NCBI RefSeq assembly: GCF_039233145.1
Contig: NZ_CP136419.1
Span: 284,001 to 348,000, forward strand
Direction: 5' to 3'
Source: Moorella humiferrea
GTDB taxonomy: Bacteria; Bacillota; DSM-521; Neomoorellales; Neomoorellaceae
Length of the DNA stretch: 64,000 nt
A program made the translations under genes and the position numbers. Below the pieces are notes generated by a model that was not told where the DNA came from, did no database searches, and saw only the letters and a list, made by a program, of their open reading frames with translations. Of the stretch, positions 16,046 to 25,291 are shown piece after piece; position 1 is the first letter of the stretch; the number at the start of each line of letters is the position of its first letter.

Positions 16046-17839
16046 ATGGGCCGATTATTAAGGAAAAAGAAGGAGGAAAAGGGACAGAGAGGCGGCGAAA
16101 CGCCCGGGGCATTCCCGAGTCTTAAGGCTAAAGGCGGAGGGGGATATTTTAGCCGCGTTCGATTGGGCGCGAAATTGTTGGCCGGATTTTCCCTTGTGAT
16201 TTTGATATTTGTTGCCGTGGTGGCCTATGTAAACTTCAGCCTGCAGGAAATTGACGCTATTTCTCGGGAAGTCATTCAGACCCACGAAGAAAACATGCTT
16301 TTTAATGAGATGAGCAATGCCGTCTGGGATGCTTACCGCCGGGCCACCGATTACATAATCAATGGCTCCGCGACACATATCAATGCTTTTGACGAGGCCA
16401 TGCAGCGTTTCAACGACGCCCGCGCCGCCCTTGAAGGACGGCAGCTCGACGGGCAAACAGCCGGGTACCTTGCGGCCATGACCCAGGCCGCCAAGAGCTT
16501 CAACGATACCTTTAAAAACAGCATCGTCAATACCAGCCAGGCCGACCGCCTGGCAGCCTTGCCCATATTAAGCTTCCAGATGGGGGCCTCCCTGGACAAC
16601 CTCAATAATATTGGCAACCATTTGGCTAAAGAGATGGGCGATCAAAATAAAACGGCCGAAGAACGGCTGGCCGCAGCCGTCACCGCGGCGCGTTCCGCCC
16701 TCATCAGCGGCCTCATTCTGGCCCTTCTATTGGCCCTGGCGGTGGCCTGGCTCATCAGCCGCATGATTTCCAGGGCTCTAGGCAGATTGGCCGCCTACGC
16801 TGCGCGCATTGCGGAAGGGGACCTCACCGCCGAACCCCTCAAGATTTTCGCCAATGACGAAGTGGGCAAATTGTCCGCGGCCTTCAACGCCATGGGCGAC
16901 AACCTGCGCCGGCTCATCGGCCGGGTGCGCACAATGACGGAACAGGTGACTGCGGCCAGCCGGGATTTGGCGCGTATGTCTCAGGAACTGGGAGAGGCCG
17001 CCCGCCAGGTGGCGGCCACCACCCAGGAAATGGCCAAAGGTGCCGAAGACCAGGCCCGCCATGTCAGCGAGACAGCGGCGGCGACCGACGCCCAGGTGGC
17101 CCGGGTAGAAGAAGTGCACCGCAATGCCGAGGAGATGGCCGCCGCTTCCGAACAGGCAGCGGCGAAGGCCGCCGAAGGCGAACTGGCGGTGAAAGAGGCC
17201 ACCCGTCAAATGGAGGCCATTACCAGCAGGATGAAAGAGCTGGCTGCAGCCATTGAAGAATTGGGCAGCCGTTCCCGGCAGATAGGCCAGATTGTCGGCG
17301 TTATCTCCGGCATCGCCGAGCAGACCAATCTCCTGGCCCTCAACGCTGCCATTGAAGCGGCCAGGGCCGGGGAGCAGGGCCGCGGCTTTGCCGTAGTGGC
17401 CGAAGAGGTACGCAAGCTGGCCGAGCAGGCGGCGGGTGCCGCCAAAGAGATCGTCGGCCTGATTGCCGAAATTCAGCGCGAGACAGAGCGCGTCGTGGCC
17501 GGCATGGCCGAAGGCACCGCCGACGTTCGCCGGGGGGCGGAAGTGGTAGGCCAGACAGGCACGGCCTTCGCGGCCATTGCCGAAGCCGTCGCCACCCTGG
17601 TAGGTAAAATTAAAAACGTGGCGTCCAAGTCCGAAGAAATGTACGCCGGCTCCCGGCAGGTAAAGGGCCGGGTGGAGAGCATAGCCGCCGGTATAGAAGA
17701 GATGGCCGCCAGCACCCAGGAGGTTTCCGCTTCCACCGAAGAGCAGACGGCGGCTGTAGACCAGATCAGCCAGGCGGCCCGGCAGCTGGCGACGGCCGCC
17801 GGTGAGCTGGAAAGGGCGGTGGCCAGTTTCAAACTTTAA
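16046..17839 (+). CDS. Methyl-accepting chemotaxis protein
   Basis: 597 aa. A basic N-tail of about 40 residues precedes TM1 (about 44-63). A four-helix-bundle type sensor follows (64-214), then TM2 (about 216-237), HAMP (238-290) and the signalling domain. The hairpin tip reads [49 protein letters not shown] precedes the ATG. Expression is placed under the c-di-GMP riboswitch. The ligand is unknown; the sensor is small and variable. cheW, cheA and cheB follow downstream after an oppositely oriented DUF1540 gene. Confidence 0.93.
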   Translation: MGRLLRKKKEEKGQRGGETPGAFPSLKAKGGGGYFSRVRLGAKLLAGFSLVILIFVAVVAYVNFSLQEIDAISREVIQTHEENMLFNEMSNAVWDAYRRATDYIINGSATHINAFDEAMQRFNDARAALEGRQLDGQTAGYLAAMTQAAKSFNDTFKNSIVNTSQADRLAALPILSFQMGASLDNLNNIGNHLAKEMGDQNKTAEERLAAAVTAARSALISGLILALLLALAVAWLISRMISRALGRLAAYAARIAEGDLTAEPLKIFANDEVGKLSAAFNAMGDNLRRLIGRVRTMTEQVTAASRDLARMSQELGEAARQVAATTQEMAKGAEDQARHVSETAAATDAQVARVEEVHRNAEEMAAASEQAAAKAAEGELAVKEATRQMEAITSRMKELAAAIEELGSRSRQIGQIVGVISGIAEQTNLLALNAAIEAARAGEQGRGFAVVAEEVRKLAEQAAGAAKEIVGLIAEIQRETERVVAGMAEGTADVRRGAEVVGQTGTAFAAIAEAVATLVGKIKNVASKSEEMYAGSRQVKGRVESIAAGIEEMAASTQEVSASTEEQTAAVDQISQAARQLATAAGELERAVASFKL

Positions 17840-17848
17840 AGGACCGCC

Positions 17849-18010
17849 TCATGCCCGGGCCTGGAAGGTTTCGCATTCGGTGTCGCGATCGTTTTTGGCG
17901 CTGGAGTTATTGGGCGTTCCTTGAACGGCCACGGTTATGCTTTCGGCGCCGCAGGTGCCGTCCTGCCAGTAGATGCAATTGGCTACCCGACATTTAATGC
18001 GCGGAGGCAT
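17849..18010 (-). CDS. DUF1540 domain small cysteine protein
   Basis: 53 aa, read by hand on the minus strand. ATG at 18010 is preceded by GAAGGATG, and TGA ends at 17849. The cysteine layout C7-x4-C12-x7-C20 and a final C46-E-T-F is the DUF1540 pattern (CxVxNCxYWxxGxCxAxxI ... TxCxTF). Probably a small metal-binding protein; many are found in spore formers. It lies opposite to and between the chemoreceptor and cheW. Confidence 0.8.
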   Translation of the reverse strand: MPPRIKCRVANCIYWQDGTCGAESITVAVQGTPNNSSAKNDRDTECETFQARA

Positions 18011-18137
18011 ATTTTCCACATCCTTCAAGCGGTCTAATCTATTTTTAGCCTGACCCGGAAAGATAAAAATATACTTTTTTTGCAGGAATTAAACTCTATA
18101 TGCGGAAATAACCATCATAAAGAGAGGTGAGCTATAA

Positions 18138-18626
18138 GTGGCAAACGGAACGGCGGCCGAAGTGCAGCTGGTAGTTTTTCAGCTGGCCGGCGAAACATAT
18201 GGCGTCGACATCAACTACGTCCAGGAAATCATTCGCATGCAGAACATTACTCCGATTCCGCGAACCCCGGCCTTTATAGAAGGGGTAATAAACCTGCGCG
18301 GTCGCATCATCCCCGTGATCGACCTTCACAAACGCTTCCATTTGCCCCAGGGCGAGGTCACGAATAACACGAGGATCATGGTGGTAGAGATGGGGCGGGT
18401 AACCGTCGGCATGATCGTCGATTCCGTTTCTGAAGTTCTACGCCTGCCGGTGGCCAGCATTGAACCGCCTCCTTCCATGATCAGCGGTATTGATGTGGCC
18501 TATTTAAAAGGCGTGGGGAAATGGAATGAACGGTTGATTATCCTTTTAGATCTGGAACGGGTTCTACAGGAAAGCGAACAGCGTCAGCTAGAACAGGGTA
18601 TGGCGGCCGGAGTGGATGGACAATGA
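18138..18626 (+). CDS. cheW: Chemotaxis coupling protein CheW
   Basis: 162 aa. Typical CheW fold: FQLAGETYGVDINYVQEII, then PAFIEGVINLRGRIIPVIDL, and VGMIVDSVSEVLRLP. The start is GTG at 18138 behind AGAGAGGTGAG. It links chemoreceptors to CheA. Its stop overlaps the cheA start (ATGA). Confidence 0.95.
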   Translation: MANGTAAEVQLVVFQLAGETYGVDINYVQEIIRMQNITPIPRTPAFIEGVINLRGRIIPVIDLHKRFHLPQGEVTNNTRIMVVEMGRVTVGMIVDSVSEVLRLPVASIEPPPSMISGIDVAYLKGVGKWNERLIILLDLERVLQESEQRQLEQGMAAGVDGQ

Positions 18627-20671
18627 GCGAACTGGATATGTCCCAGTATCTGGGCATTTTCCTTGACGAAGCAGAAGAACAGCTGCAGCAGCTGGATGAA
18701 GCTATTGTCAAGCTGGAGCAGTCCCCAGACGACATTGAATTGTTGAATACCATTTTCCGGGCGGCCCACACCCTCAAAGGTTCCTCGGCTTCTATGGGTT
18801 TTAACCGCCTGGCCACCCTGACCCATCGTATGGAAAACGTCCTTGACCTACTCCGTCAGGGCAAAATGGCCGTTAACCGGGAAATAATCGACGTTCTGCT
18901 GGCCAGTCTGGATAGACTGCGGTTGTTAAAAGACGGCCTGGCCGCCGGCAGTGGCGAATCCGGGGAAATAGACGATGTCGTTGCCCGCCTGGAGAGCGTT
19001 TTAGCCCCCCAAAAGGCGGCGGGGGATGCCGCGGAAAAGGGCGGCGGGCACAACTTAACATTAGATGATATAGAGGAAAATGTCATTCGCGCCGCCCAGG
19101 TGAAAGGGTTCAATCCTTATGAGATCCAGGTGCGCCTGGAGCAAGGATGCCAGATGAAGGGGGCGCGGGCCTACCTCGTTTTCAACAATCTTAAGGATGT
19201 CGGTGAGATAATCAAAAGCATACCCCATACCCAGGATTTAGAAGCCGAACGGTTTGACGACACCTTTACCCTGGTTCTGGTGAGCCGCGAAGACGCCGAC
19301 ACCCTGGCGAACATCGTCAAGTCCATATCGGAAATTCAAGAAGTAGTTGTGCGTCCTATAAGACTTGCCGAAGACATGGAAAAAACGACCCGGAAAGCGC
19401 CTGCGGCGGGGGGCGGCGAGGGTCCCATTTCCCAGGCGGAAGGACGGGGAGGAGAGAACCGGATAACCCAAACGGTGCGGGTAGACGTTCAGCGCCTGGA
19501 AAACCTTATGAATCTGGTGGGGGAACTGGTAATCGACCGCACCAGGCTGGCGGAGGTAGGCAACGGTTTAAAGGCCCGGCTGGGCAGCGAAGAATTGCTG
19601 GAAACCCTTGAGGAAGTATCCATGCACATAGGCCGCATTACCTCCGACCTCCAGGAAGAGATCATGAAGGCGCGCATGTTCCCCATTGACCAGGTTTTCA
19701 ACCGCTTTCCCCGTATGGTGAGGGATCTGGCCCGCAAGGCCGGAAAAGAGATCGACTTTATTGTTGAAGGTCGGGAAACCGAGCTGGACCGTACAGTAAT
19801 CGAAGAGATAGGCGATCCCCTCATTCATTTACTGCGCAACGCCATCGATCATGGCATAGAAGATCCGGCAGAGCGGTTGAAGGCCGGTAAACCGCGTCGC
19901 GGGACGGTGCGGCTGCGCGCCTTTCACCAGGAAAACCAGATCGTCATCACCGTGGAAGACGACGGCGCCGGTATGGATCCAGAAAAGATTAAGGCCAAGG
20001 CGGTAGAGAAAGGTTTGATCAGCCGCGAGGCCGCCGCCCGCTTGCATCCCCGGGAGGCTCTGGACCTCATCTTTCAACCGGGATTTTCCACAGCTGATAA
20101 GGTTACAGACGTCTCCGGCCGCGGGGTAGGTATGGACATTGTCCGTGCCCATTTAGAAAAAATTAACGGCACCATTGACATACGCACCACCCCGGGCAAA
20201 GGCACCTGCTTTACCATCAAGCTTCCCCTTACCCTGGCCATTAACCGTTCCCTTTTGGTCCAGAACGGCGGCCAGGTATATGCCTTTCCCCTGGCCAACG
20301 TCATTGAAATCATCAGCATTACCCCCGCCGAAATCCAGTACGTCCATCGCCAGCAGGTAGTAGTAGTACGCGGGCGCGTCCTGCCCCTTGTATATCTTGG
20401 GCATGCCTTGGGGCAGGCCCGCGAACTGCCGCCCGGAGAAAGCTATGCCGTCGTAATTGTCGGCCTGGCGGAAAAACAAATTGGCTTTATCGTCGAAAAT
20501 TTAATCGGCGAGCAGGAAATCGTAATCAAGTCCCTGGGCAATTTTATCGGCAAGATACCGGGCATTGCCGGTGCGACGATCATGGGCGACGGCAGTGTGG
20601 CCCTAATACTCGATGTTAGGAGCCTAATTGACGGCCTGGGAGTGGAAGCAAACCGTGAACTTGCCAGTTAA
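18623..20671 (+). CDS. cheA: Chemotaxis histidine kinase CheA
   Basis: 682 aa. HPt domain with the phosphorylated H49 (AAHTLKGSSASMGF), a P2-like response-regulator-binding region (about 150-260), the dimerisation helices (about 290-355), the ATPase with LLRNAIDHGIEDP, DDGAGMDPEKI and GRGVGMDIVR, and a CheW-like C-terminal domain (about 545-675). Cytoplasmic kinase that passes phosphate to CheY and to CheB encoded next. It overlaps cheW by 4 nt and cheB by 17 nt. Confidence 0.96.
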   Translation: MSELDMSQYLGIFLDEAEEQLQQLDEAIVKLEQSPDDIELLNTIFRAAHTLKGSSASMGFNRLATLTHRMENVLDLLRQGKMAVNREIIDVLLASLDRLRLLKDGLAAGSGESGEIDDVVARLESVLAPQKAAGDAAEKGGGHNLTLDDIEENVIRAAQVKGFNPYEIQVRLEQGCQMKGARAYLVFNNLKDVGEIIKSIPHTQDLEAERFDDTFTLVLVSREDADTLANIVKSISEIQEVVVRPIRLAEDMEKTTRKAPAAGGGEGPISQAEGRGGENRITQTVRVDVQRLENLMNLVGELVIDRTRLAEVGNGLKARLGSEELLETLEEVSMHIGRITSDLQEEIMKARMFPIDQVFNRFPRMVRDLARKAGKEIDFIVEGRETELDRTVIEEIGDPLIHLLRNAIDHGIEDPAERLKAGKPRRGTVRLRAFHQENQIVITVEDDGAGMDPEKIKAKAVEKGLISREAAARLHPREALDLIFQPGFSTADKVTDVSGRGVGMDIVRAHLEKINGTIDIRTTPGKGTCFTIKLPLTLAINRSLLVQNGGQVYAFPLANVIEIISITPAEIQYVHRQQVVVVRGRVLPLVYLGHALGQARELPPGESYAVVIVGLAEKQIGFIVENLIGEQEIVIKSLGNFIGKIPGIAGATIMGDGSVALILDVRSLIDGLGVEANRELAS

Positions 20672-21743
20672 GGTGCTGGTCGTCGACGATTCCGCCTTTA
20701 TCCGGCGCGTGGTCGGCGATATTTTGGCTAATGATCCCGAAATCCAGGTGGTGGGGACCGCCCGCAACGGCAAGGAGGCTTTAGAGAAGGCCTCTCTCCT
20801 GGCCCCCGACGTAATAACCCTGGATGTGGAAATGCCGGTTATGGATGGCCTGGAAACCCTGGAAAAACTTATGGCCCAAAAACCGGTGGCCGTAATCATG
20901 CTTTCCGCCCACACCGAAGCCGGGGCGGTAGTAACCTTAAGGGCTCTAGAGCTGGGGGCCGTCGATTTCGTTTTAAAACCGCAAAAAACAGTAGAAGTAA
21001 AAGAGCTGGCGCAAATATTGCCGGAAAAAGTAAAGGCCGCGGCCCGCATCCCACCGCGGCGTCTCTGTCTGGGCAAACCTTGCCGGGAGATCGTCCCGGC
21101 ACCTTTATTATCCGCGGGCATGGGCCGCTTTGATGTCGTAGCCGTCGGCACTTCTACGGGTGGCCCGGCGGCGCTACAGCAGGTCCTCACCAGGCTTCCC
21201 GCCGATTTTCCCATCGGCATCGTAATTGTTCAGCATATGCCTCCCGGTTTCACCGCAGCCCTGGCCCGCCGCTTAAACGAGCTTTCCGCCCTGGAAATCA
21301 GGGAAGCGCAGGAAGGTGATGTCGTAGGTCCTGGCGTGGTTCTCATTGCTCCAGCGGGAAAACAAATGGTCGTTGAAAGAAAGGGAAGCGTGGTTAGGAC
21401 GCATCTCACGGAAGACGCCGGCATACCTACCATTTTTAAACCGTCGGCCGACGTGCTTTTCCTTTCGGTTGCCACCGTATACGGCAAACGCAGCCTGGGA
21501 GTGATACTTACAGGTATGGGAAACGATGGATTGCGCGGGCTCAGGGCCATTAAAGAACAAGGCGGTATGGTTTTAGCCCAGGATGAAGAAACGTCCATTG
21601 TATACGGCATGCCCCGGGCGGCGGTGGAAGCCGGCCTGGCCGATCTAGTTTTACCGCTGCCGGCCATTGCCGGCGAGATAGTATCCCTTGTTACTTCTGG
21701 CCCTCCTTACAGTAAAGGAGAGAACACCCAATGGAGGTTCTAG
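20655..21743 (+). CDS. cheB: Chemotaxis response regulator protein-glutamate methylesterase CheB
   Basis: 362 aa from GTG 20655 (VNLPVKVLVVDDSAF). An upstream in-frame start at 20628 would add nine residues not typical of the family. The receiver domain has phosphorylation site D57 (LDVEMPVMDG). The C-terminal methylesterase has the catalytic triad S167 (GTSTGGP), H194 (VQHMPPGFT) and D291 (GMGNDG). It removes methyl groups from chemoreceptors. No cheR, cheY, cheC or cheD is in the window, so the system is completed elsewhere. Confidence 0.94.
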   Translation: MNLPVKVLVVDDSAFIRRVVGDILANDPEIQVVGTARNGKEALEKASLLAPDVITLDVEMPVMDGLETLEKLMAQKPVAVIMLSAHTEAGAVVTLRALELGAVDFVLKPQKTVEVKELAQILPEKVKAAARIPPRRLCLGKPCREIVPAPLLSAGMGRFDVVAVGTSTGGPAALQQVLTRLPADFPIGIVIVQHMPPGFTAALARRLNELSALEIREAQEGDVVGPGVVLIAPAGKQMVVERKGSVVRTHLTEDAGIPTIFKPSADVLFLSVATVYGKRSLGVILTGMGNDGLRGLRAIKEQGGMVLAQDEETSIVYGMPRAAVEAGLADLVLPLPAIAGEIVSLVTSGPPYSKGENTQWRF

Positions 21744-22612
21744 AACACTGCACCCTTTGTCCCCGGTCCTGCGGTGTAAACCGCCTAGCCGGTGAACGCG
21801 GTTTTTGCCGCGCCGGGGCCCTGCCGAAGGTGGCCAGGGCCTTCCTGCACAAGTGGGAAGAACCCTGTCTGAGCGGCACCAGGGGATCGGGAACGGTGTT
21901 TTTTTCCCACTGCAACATGCGCTGCATTTACTGTCAGAACTATCGCATCAGCTGGCAGGGTAGAGGGCGGGAAATAACTGTAGCCGATTTAAATGGGATT
22001 TTTCTCGACCTTCAGGCCAGTGGTGCCCACAACATAAATTTAGTTTCGCCGACACCCTATATACCCGTGATCATCCCCGCCCTTATCGAAGCGAAAGAAG
22101 AAGGGCTTAACATCCCGGTGGTTTATAACAGCAATGCCTATGAAACCGTTGCTGCTTTACGCTCTCTGGAAGGCCTGGTAGATATCTATCTCCCGGATCT
22201 CAAATATATCGACGCCGCCACCGCCGGTCGTTATAGCCATGCCCCGGATTATTTCAGCGCGGCGACGGCGGCTATACTGGAAATGTACAGGCAGGTAGGC
22301 ACCCTGACCTTCGATGAAGGGGGCATGGCCAGGCGCGGTCTTTTAATTCGTCATCTACTGTTACCTGGTCAGGTAAAAGCCGCCTGCCGGATCCTCGACT
22401 GGATCAGGGACAACCTGCCCAGGGAAACTTATGTCAGCCTGATGGCCCAGTACGTTCCCGTCTGGCAGGCAGGACGATGCCCCGAGATTAATCGCCCCAT
22501 AACGGCCGCCGAATATGAAGCCTTCCTTGATTATTTTGAGGCCTTAGGCTTAGAAAATGGTTATTGTCAGGGATTGGAAGCCTCTACAACGGCTTATATC
22601 CCTGAATTCTAG
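21731..22612 (+). CDS. Radical SAM protein, PflX/COG1313-like (putative activating enzyme)
   Basis: 293 aa. A cysteine-rich start (CTLCPRSCGVNR ... GFC) precedes the radical SAM cluster C61-x3-C65-x2-C68 (CNMRCIYC). LVSPTPYIPVIIPAL and LPDLKYID are typical of the group. It uses a 4Fe-4S cluster and S-adenosylmethionine. The family is called pyruvate formate-lyase activating-like but its true substrate is not established. It overlaps cheB by 13 nt, so it may be transcribed with the chemotaxis genes, with no obvious functional link. Confidence 0.85.
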   Translation: MEVLEHCTLCPRSCGVNRLAGERGFCRAGALPKVARAFLHKWEEPCLSGTRGSGTVFFSHCNMRCIYCQNYRISWQGRGREITVADLNGIFLDLQASGAHNINLVSPTPYIPVIIPALIEAKEEGLNIPVVYNSNAYETVAALRSLEGLVDIYLPDLKYIDAATAGRYSHAPDYFSAATAAILEMYRQVGTLTFDEGGMARRGLLIRHLLLPGQVKAACRILDWIRDNLPRETYVSLMAQYVPVWQAGRCPEINRPITAAEYEAFLDYFEALGLENGYCQGLEASTTAYIPEF

Positions 22613-22633
22613 GATAAACGGCATATAAGGAAG

Positions 22634-22662
22634 TTGCAAAATTATAGGATTTACGGTATACT
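22634..22662 (+). promoter_or_regulatory. Sigma-A promoter for the zinc-ribbon gene leader
   Basis: TTGCAA (22634-22639), 17-nt spacer, TATACT (22657-22662). It leaves a leader of about 115 nt before the start codon. Confidence 0.7.
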
Positions 22663-22702
22663 AACATTGCCTCTAAAGAACGTCGGCTTGGCCTACACCT
22701 AA

Positions 22703-22768
22703 CTATCTCCCCTGGGATAGTCTTGGGAAGTATGGTACTTGTCCGTTGGCTTTAGGGAGACTATCTTT
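22703..22768 (+). promoter_or_regulatory. Structured 5' leader with two competing hairpins
   Basis: GGGATAG (22714-22720), within GATAGTCT (22716-22723), can pair with the preceding CTATCTCCC (22703-22711) or with AGACTATC (22758-22765), which is followed by TTTTGGGG. The two pairings exclude each other, the layout of an attenuator or a structured regulatory leader. It does not match a riboswitch class I know. Confidence 0.5.
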
Positions 22769-22782
22769 TGGGGAGAAGCAAG

Positions 22783-23100
22783 ATGTTTTATCAAGACAAG
22801 ATCCTGACCTGCAAAGAGTGTGGAAGCGAGTTTGTCTTTACTGCCGGTCAGCAGGAATTTTTCGCCGAAAAGGGTTTTACCAATGAACCTTCACGTTGTC
22901 CCGAGTGCCGGGCGGCCCGCAAGGCCCGCCAGGGCAACGGCCAGCGGCGTCATGACTTCCGCTCCGGGCCGCGGCAGATGTACAGGGCCGTATGTAGCCA
23001 GTGTGGTATGGTAACAGAAGTGCCCTTTGAACCCCGGGGCGACAGGCCGGTATACTGCCGCGACTGTTACAATTCAATGAAGGTGCGGAGCTACCGCTAG
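22783..23100 (+). CDS. Zinc-ribbon protein (zf-trcl type)
   Basis: 105 aa from ATG 22783, behind GGGGAGAAG. It contains two probable zinc sites. The N-terminal one is TCKECGSEFVFTAGQQEFF with SRCPECRAARK, the zf-trcl pattern. The C-terminal one is CSQCG with CRDCY, the CxxC-x17-CxxC pattern. A basic, Gly/Arg-rich linker lies between them. Such proteins are probably nucleic-acid or protein binding; function unknown. It is transcribed alone behind an unusually long structured leader. Confidence 0.8.
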   Translation: MFYQDKILTCKECGSEFVFTAGQQEFFAEKGFTNEPSRCPECRAARKARQGNGQRRHDFRSGPRQMYRAVCSQCGMVTEVPFEPRGDRPVYCRDCYNSMKVRSYR

Positions 23101-23128
23101 CTTGGGAAGCCTGTAAAGGGCTATTTAT

Positions 23129-23163
23129 AAAACCCGGCGAATATTATTGACGCCGGGTTTTAT
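23129..23163. terminator. Bidirectional terminator
   Basis: An 11-bp stem AAAACCCGGCG / CGCCGGGTTTT (23129-23161) is flanked by A and T tracts on both sides. It serves the zinc-ribbon gene on plus and the coiled-coil gene on minus. Confidence 0.88.
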
Positions 23164-23166
23164 ATT

Positions 23167-24249
23167 TTATCTCCTTAGAGTAAGGAGCATCCTTCCGGAC
23201 AGAAGGGTGATATTTTGAAACTGCAACCCATAATAGGGAGGGGGAAGGTTCAGGATTAGCTTCTCCTGGGGTAGAAGCACGGCCCAGGTGGAAGGCTCGA
23301 GGAGGAAACCGGAAAAGGTCACATTCTGGGGATTAAATAAAAGCTGGCTGGGGCCGTAGACGGCCAGGGTCCCCTGAATTTCAAAATCCGGACCGGCAAT
23401 TTTTATGCCCCCGTCCTCCAGAATTAGCTGTATATTTTCCAGCTCCTTCTGCGGAGCAAAAATAGTCTTATAAATATTCTGCTGGCTGAAGGTGGCCATT
23501 ACCTCACCGCGCCCCAGAACCAACTGAACGGCGTCCGGTCTTAGGCTCTGCCAGGGTAGGGAAGGTAGTGACTGCAAGAGGTACTGCAAAGTGGGCAGGG
23601 CGCCGGCCCAGGCCTTTTCCAGGGCCAGTAGATCCCGCGACCAGACGCTGTTCTGCCGTCGCAGGGAGTCCAGCCTTTCTTCCTGCTGCTTTTTTAATGC
23701 CAAAATGGTTTCCTGATTTGCCTGAACGGCCTGCCGGGCCTCTTCCAGCTGTCGTTCTTTGGCTGCGGCAAGGTTACTTTTTTCCCGGGCCATATCCGCC
23801 AGGGCCAGGTTGTGGCGCACGATACCCCAAAAATAATCAGCAAGGTATTTCAATAATTCCCAGCGAATAAAAAAATCAGAAGGATTTTCGCTTAAACAGG
23901 CGGCTGCTAGGAAGGAAGAAGAACCGTGAAGGTAAAAAAAGCGCAGGCTGCGTTCAAAGTCGCGCCTTCCCGCAGCCAGGCTGTTTTCCGCCTGCGCCTG
24001 GGCCGCCCGGGCCGCATCGAGTTCTTTTTGAACGAGCAGCAGGCGTTGTTCCAGCTTTTGCTGTTCGGCGGCGGCATTTTGCAAGCGGGCGTCGAGGCGC
24101 AGGATTTCCTGCAGGAGGCGGCTTTCTTCGTTCTGGCTGTTCTGAAGGCGCTGCCTTAGAACCTCTTTTACATCGTTTGCCTTAGAGGCGGGAATGTTTA
24201 CCATCAAAAGAAAGAAAAAAACAACAAATACGAGGACCCGCCGCTTCAT
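23167..24249 (-). CDS. Secreted coiled-coil protein with a possible LmeA/DUF2993-like C-terminal domain
   Basis: 360 aa from ATG 24249, 6 nt after GGGAGGG; the ATG two codons earlier is too close. Signal peptide about residues 1-23 (VLVFVVFFFLLMVNIPASKA). A long coiled coil follows (about 28-105 and 155-205), as in EnvC/CwlO/PcsB. The last 110 residues are beta-rich and end in LPPPYYGLQFQNITLLSGRMLLTL, which resembles the end of LmeA/DUF2993 lipid-binding proteins. There is no LytM or NlpC domain. It may regulate wall hydrolysis or bind lipids. The C-terminal assignment is my inference. Confidence 0.6.
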   Translation of the reverse strand: MKRRVLVFVVFFFLLMVNIPASKANDVKEVLRQRLQNSQNEESRLLQEILRLDARLQNAAAEQQKLEQRLLLVQKELDAARAAQAQAENSLAAGRRDFERSLRFFYLHGSSSFLAAACLSENPSDFFIRWELLKYLADYFWGIVRHNLALADMAREKSNLAAAKERQLEEARQAVQANQETILALKKQQEERLDSLRRQNSVWSRDLLALEKAWAGALPTLQYLLQSLPSLPWQSLRPDAVQLVLGRGEVMATFSQQNIYKTIFAPQKELENIQLILEDGGIKIAGPDFEIQGTLAVYGPSQLLFNPQNVTFSGFLLEPSTWAVLLPQEKLILNLPPPYYGLQFQNITLLSGRMLLTLRR

Positions 24250-24343
24250 GGCCATCCCTCCCTGTGTAAAATATTCGCCGGGATGATGATAACTCCTGCT
24301 TTATTGGAAAAAAATGTTAAAAATAAGATGCCTCCGGTTTGCC

Positions 24344-24372
24344 TTGACAGATCTAGGGGAAAAGTTTATAAT
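24344..24372 (+). promoter_or_regulatory. Consensus sigma-A promoter for the tRNA pair
   Basis: TTGACA (24344-24349), 17-nt spacer, TATAAT (24367-24372): an exact consensus match 20 nt before tRNA-Ala. Confidence 0.92.
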
Positions 24373-24391
24373 AAATTTGCATTGTTGACAA

Positions 24392-24467
<76 letters not shown>

Positions 24468-24480
24468 AAAAGGTATATAA

Positions 24481-24555
24481 GGGCGCGTAGCTCAGTGGGA
24501 GAGCGCTTGACTCACATTCAAGAGGTCGCAGGTTCAATCCCTGCCGTGCCCACCA
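24481..24555 (+). tRNA. tRNA-Val (anticodon CAC)
   Basis: A 75-nt cloverleaf with encoded CCA. Acceptor GGGCGCG/CGTGCCC, anticodon stem CTTGA/TCAAG, loop CTCACAT giving CAC, T-loop TTCAATC. It lies 13 nt after tRNA-Ala, so the two are co-transcribed. Confidence 0.95.
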
Positions 24556-24590
24556 GGGAAAACAAGGTATCGCAAGGGTTTAAAGCATCA

Positions 24591-24640
24591 TGAACAGCTT
24601 CCTGTAGGGAGAAACAGGAAGCTGTTCACATTTTGTTCAC
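24591..24640 (+). terminator. Hairpin terminator after the tRNA pair
   Basis: Perfect 15-bp inverted repeat (24591-24605 with 24614-24628) around an 8-nt loop, followed by CATTTTGTTC. Confidence 0.7.
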
Positions 24641-24657
24641 CTATAGTCTTCAATAGT

Positions 24658-24755
24658 CTCCAACGCTGGCAGTTGCTAACTGCCGGCTTTTTTTGTGTCG
24701 CTGATGCCGAAGAGGAAGGAGTTGAGCCGTTCCGCCTTCCGGTCGTCAAGTCTTT
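24658..24755 (+). repeat. Terminator-like block shared with 38238-38325
   Basis: CAACGCTGGCAG / CTGCCGGC hairpin plus T7, followed by TGATGCCGAAGAGGAAGGA and a CCGGTCG segment. A diverged copy of the same order of elements lies at 38238-38325. Both copies sit next to IS3-type transposase remnants, one at each side of the taurine island. Confidence 0.5.
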
Positions 24756-24764
24756 CAGGAAAAT

Positions 24765-25235
24765 TAAAGTTGCTGATAATCGTAGCTGGCATACTGGCTG
24801 CCTCGGTCAGAATGGATGATCAATCCCCGGCGAGGACGGCGGTTGGTGATGTCCATATAGCTAGGTATAGCCACCCTTCCTCGGTATTGATATACGTGAT
24901 ATACGTTAGCCAGCTTTTATTGGGGATATTAGCAGTAAACTCCCTGTTTGAGATGTTTTCGGCCACCAGAAGGTTGTGCCTGGAGACGGTGGTCACCTTG
25001 AATTTGCGTTTTTGGATGGCCTGGATCCCTGCTTCTCGCATCAGCCGCTCAGCCCTCTTTTTGCCGCAGTGGATACCAACCCTGCCCAGATGCTTATGGA
25101 TGCGGGGACTGCCGTATGTTTTACGGCTCTTGTTGCTCGTTCCTCCTGGACGATTGCCACCTCCTTTTTCAAGCGGCGGTTTTCCTCTTTCAGATCGGTG
25201 CCGGCATCTGCTTCCCTATGCCGGGGAAGGCTTGT
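24765..25235 (-). mobile_element. Decayed IS3-family transposase remnant
   Basis: On the minus strand this region parallels the intact element at 55228-56503: [18 protein letters not shown] from the OrfA end, then [11 protein letters not shown] and [30 protein letters not shown] and EEGWLYLA from OrfB, ending with the segment around [10 protein letters not shown]. At least two internal deletions join distant parts of the parent (OrfA end to the OrfB YGSPRIHK part, and YLA to the NRR part), and frames are broken. Not functional. Confidence 0.85.
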
Positions 25236-25291
25236 TAGCTGTATAAGTGAACACAATTAACCCTTTTTAGATTATTATTCACGCAGATAAT

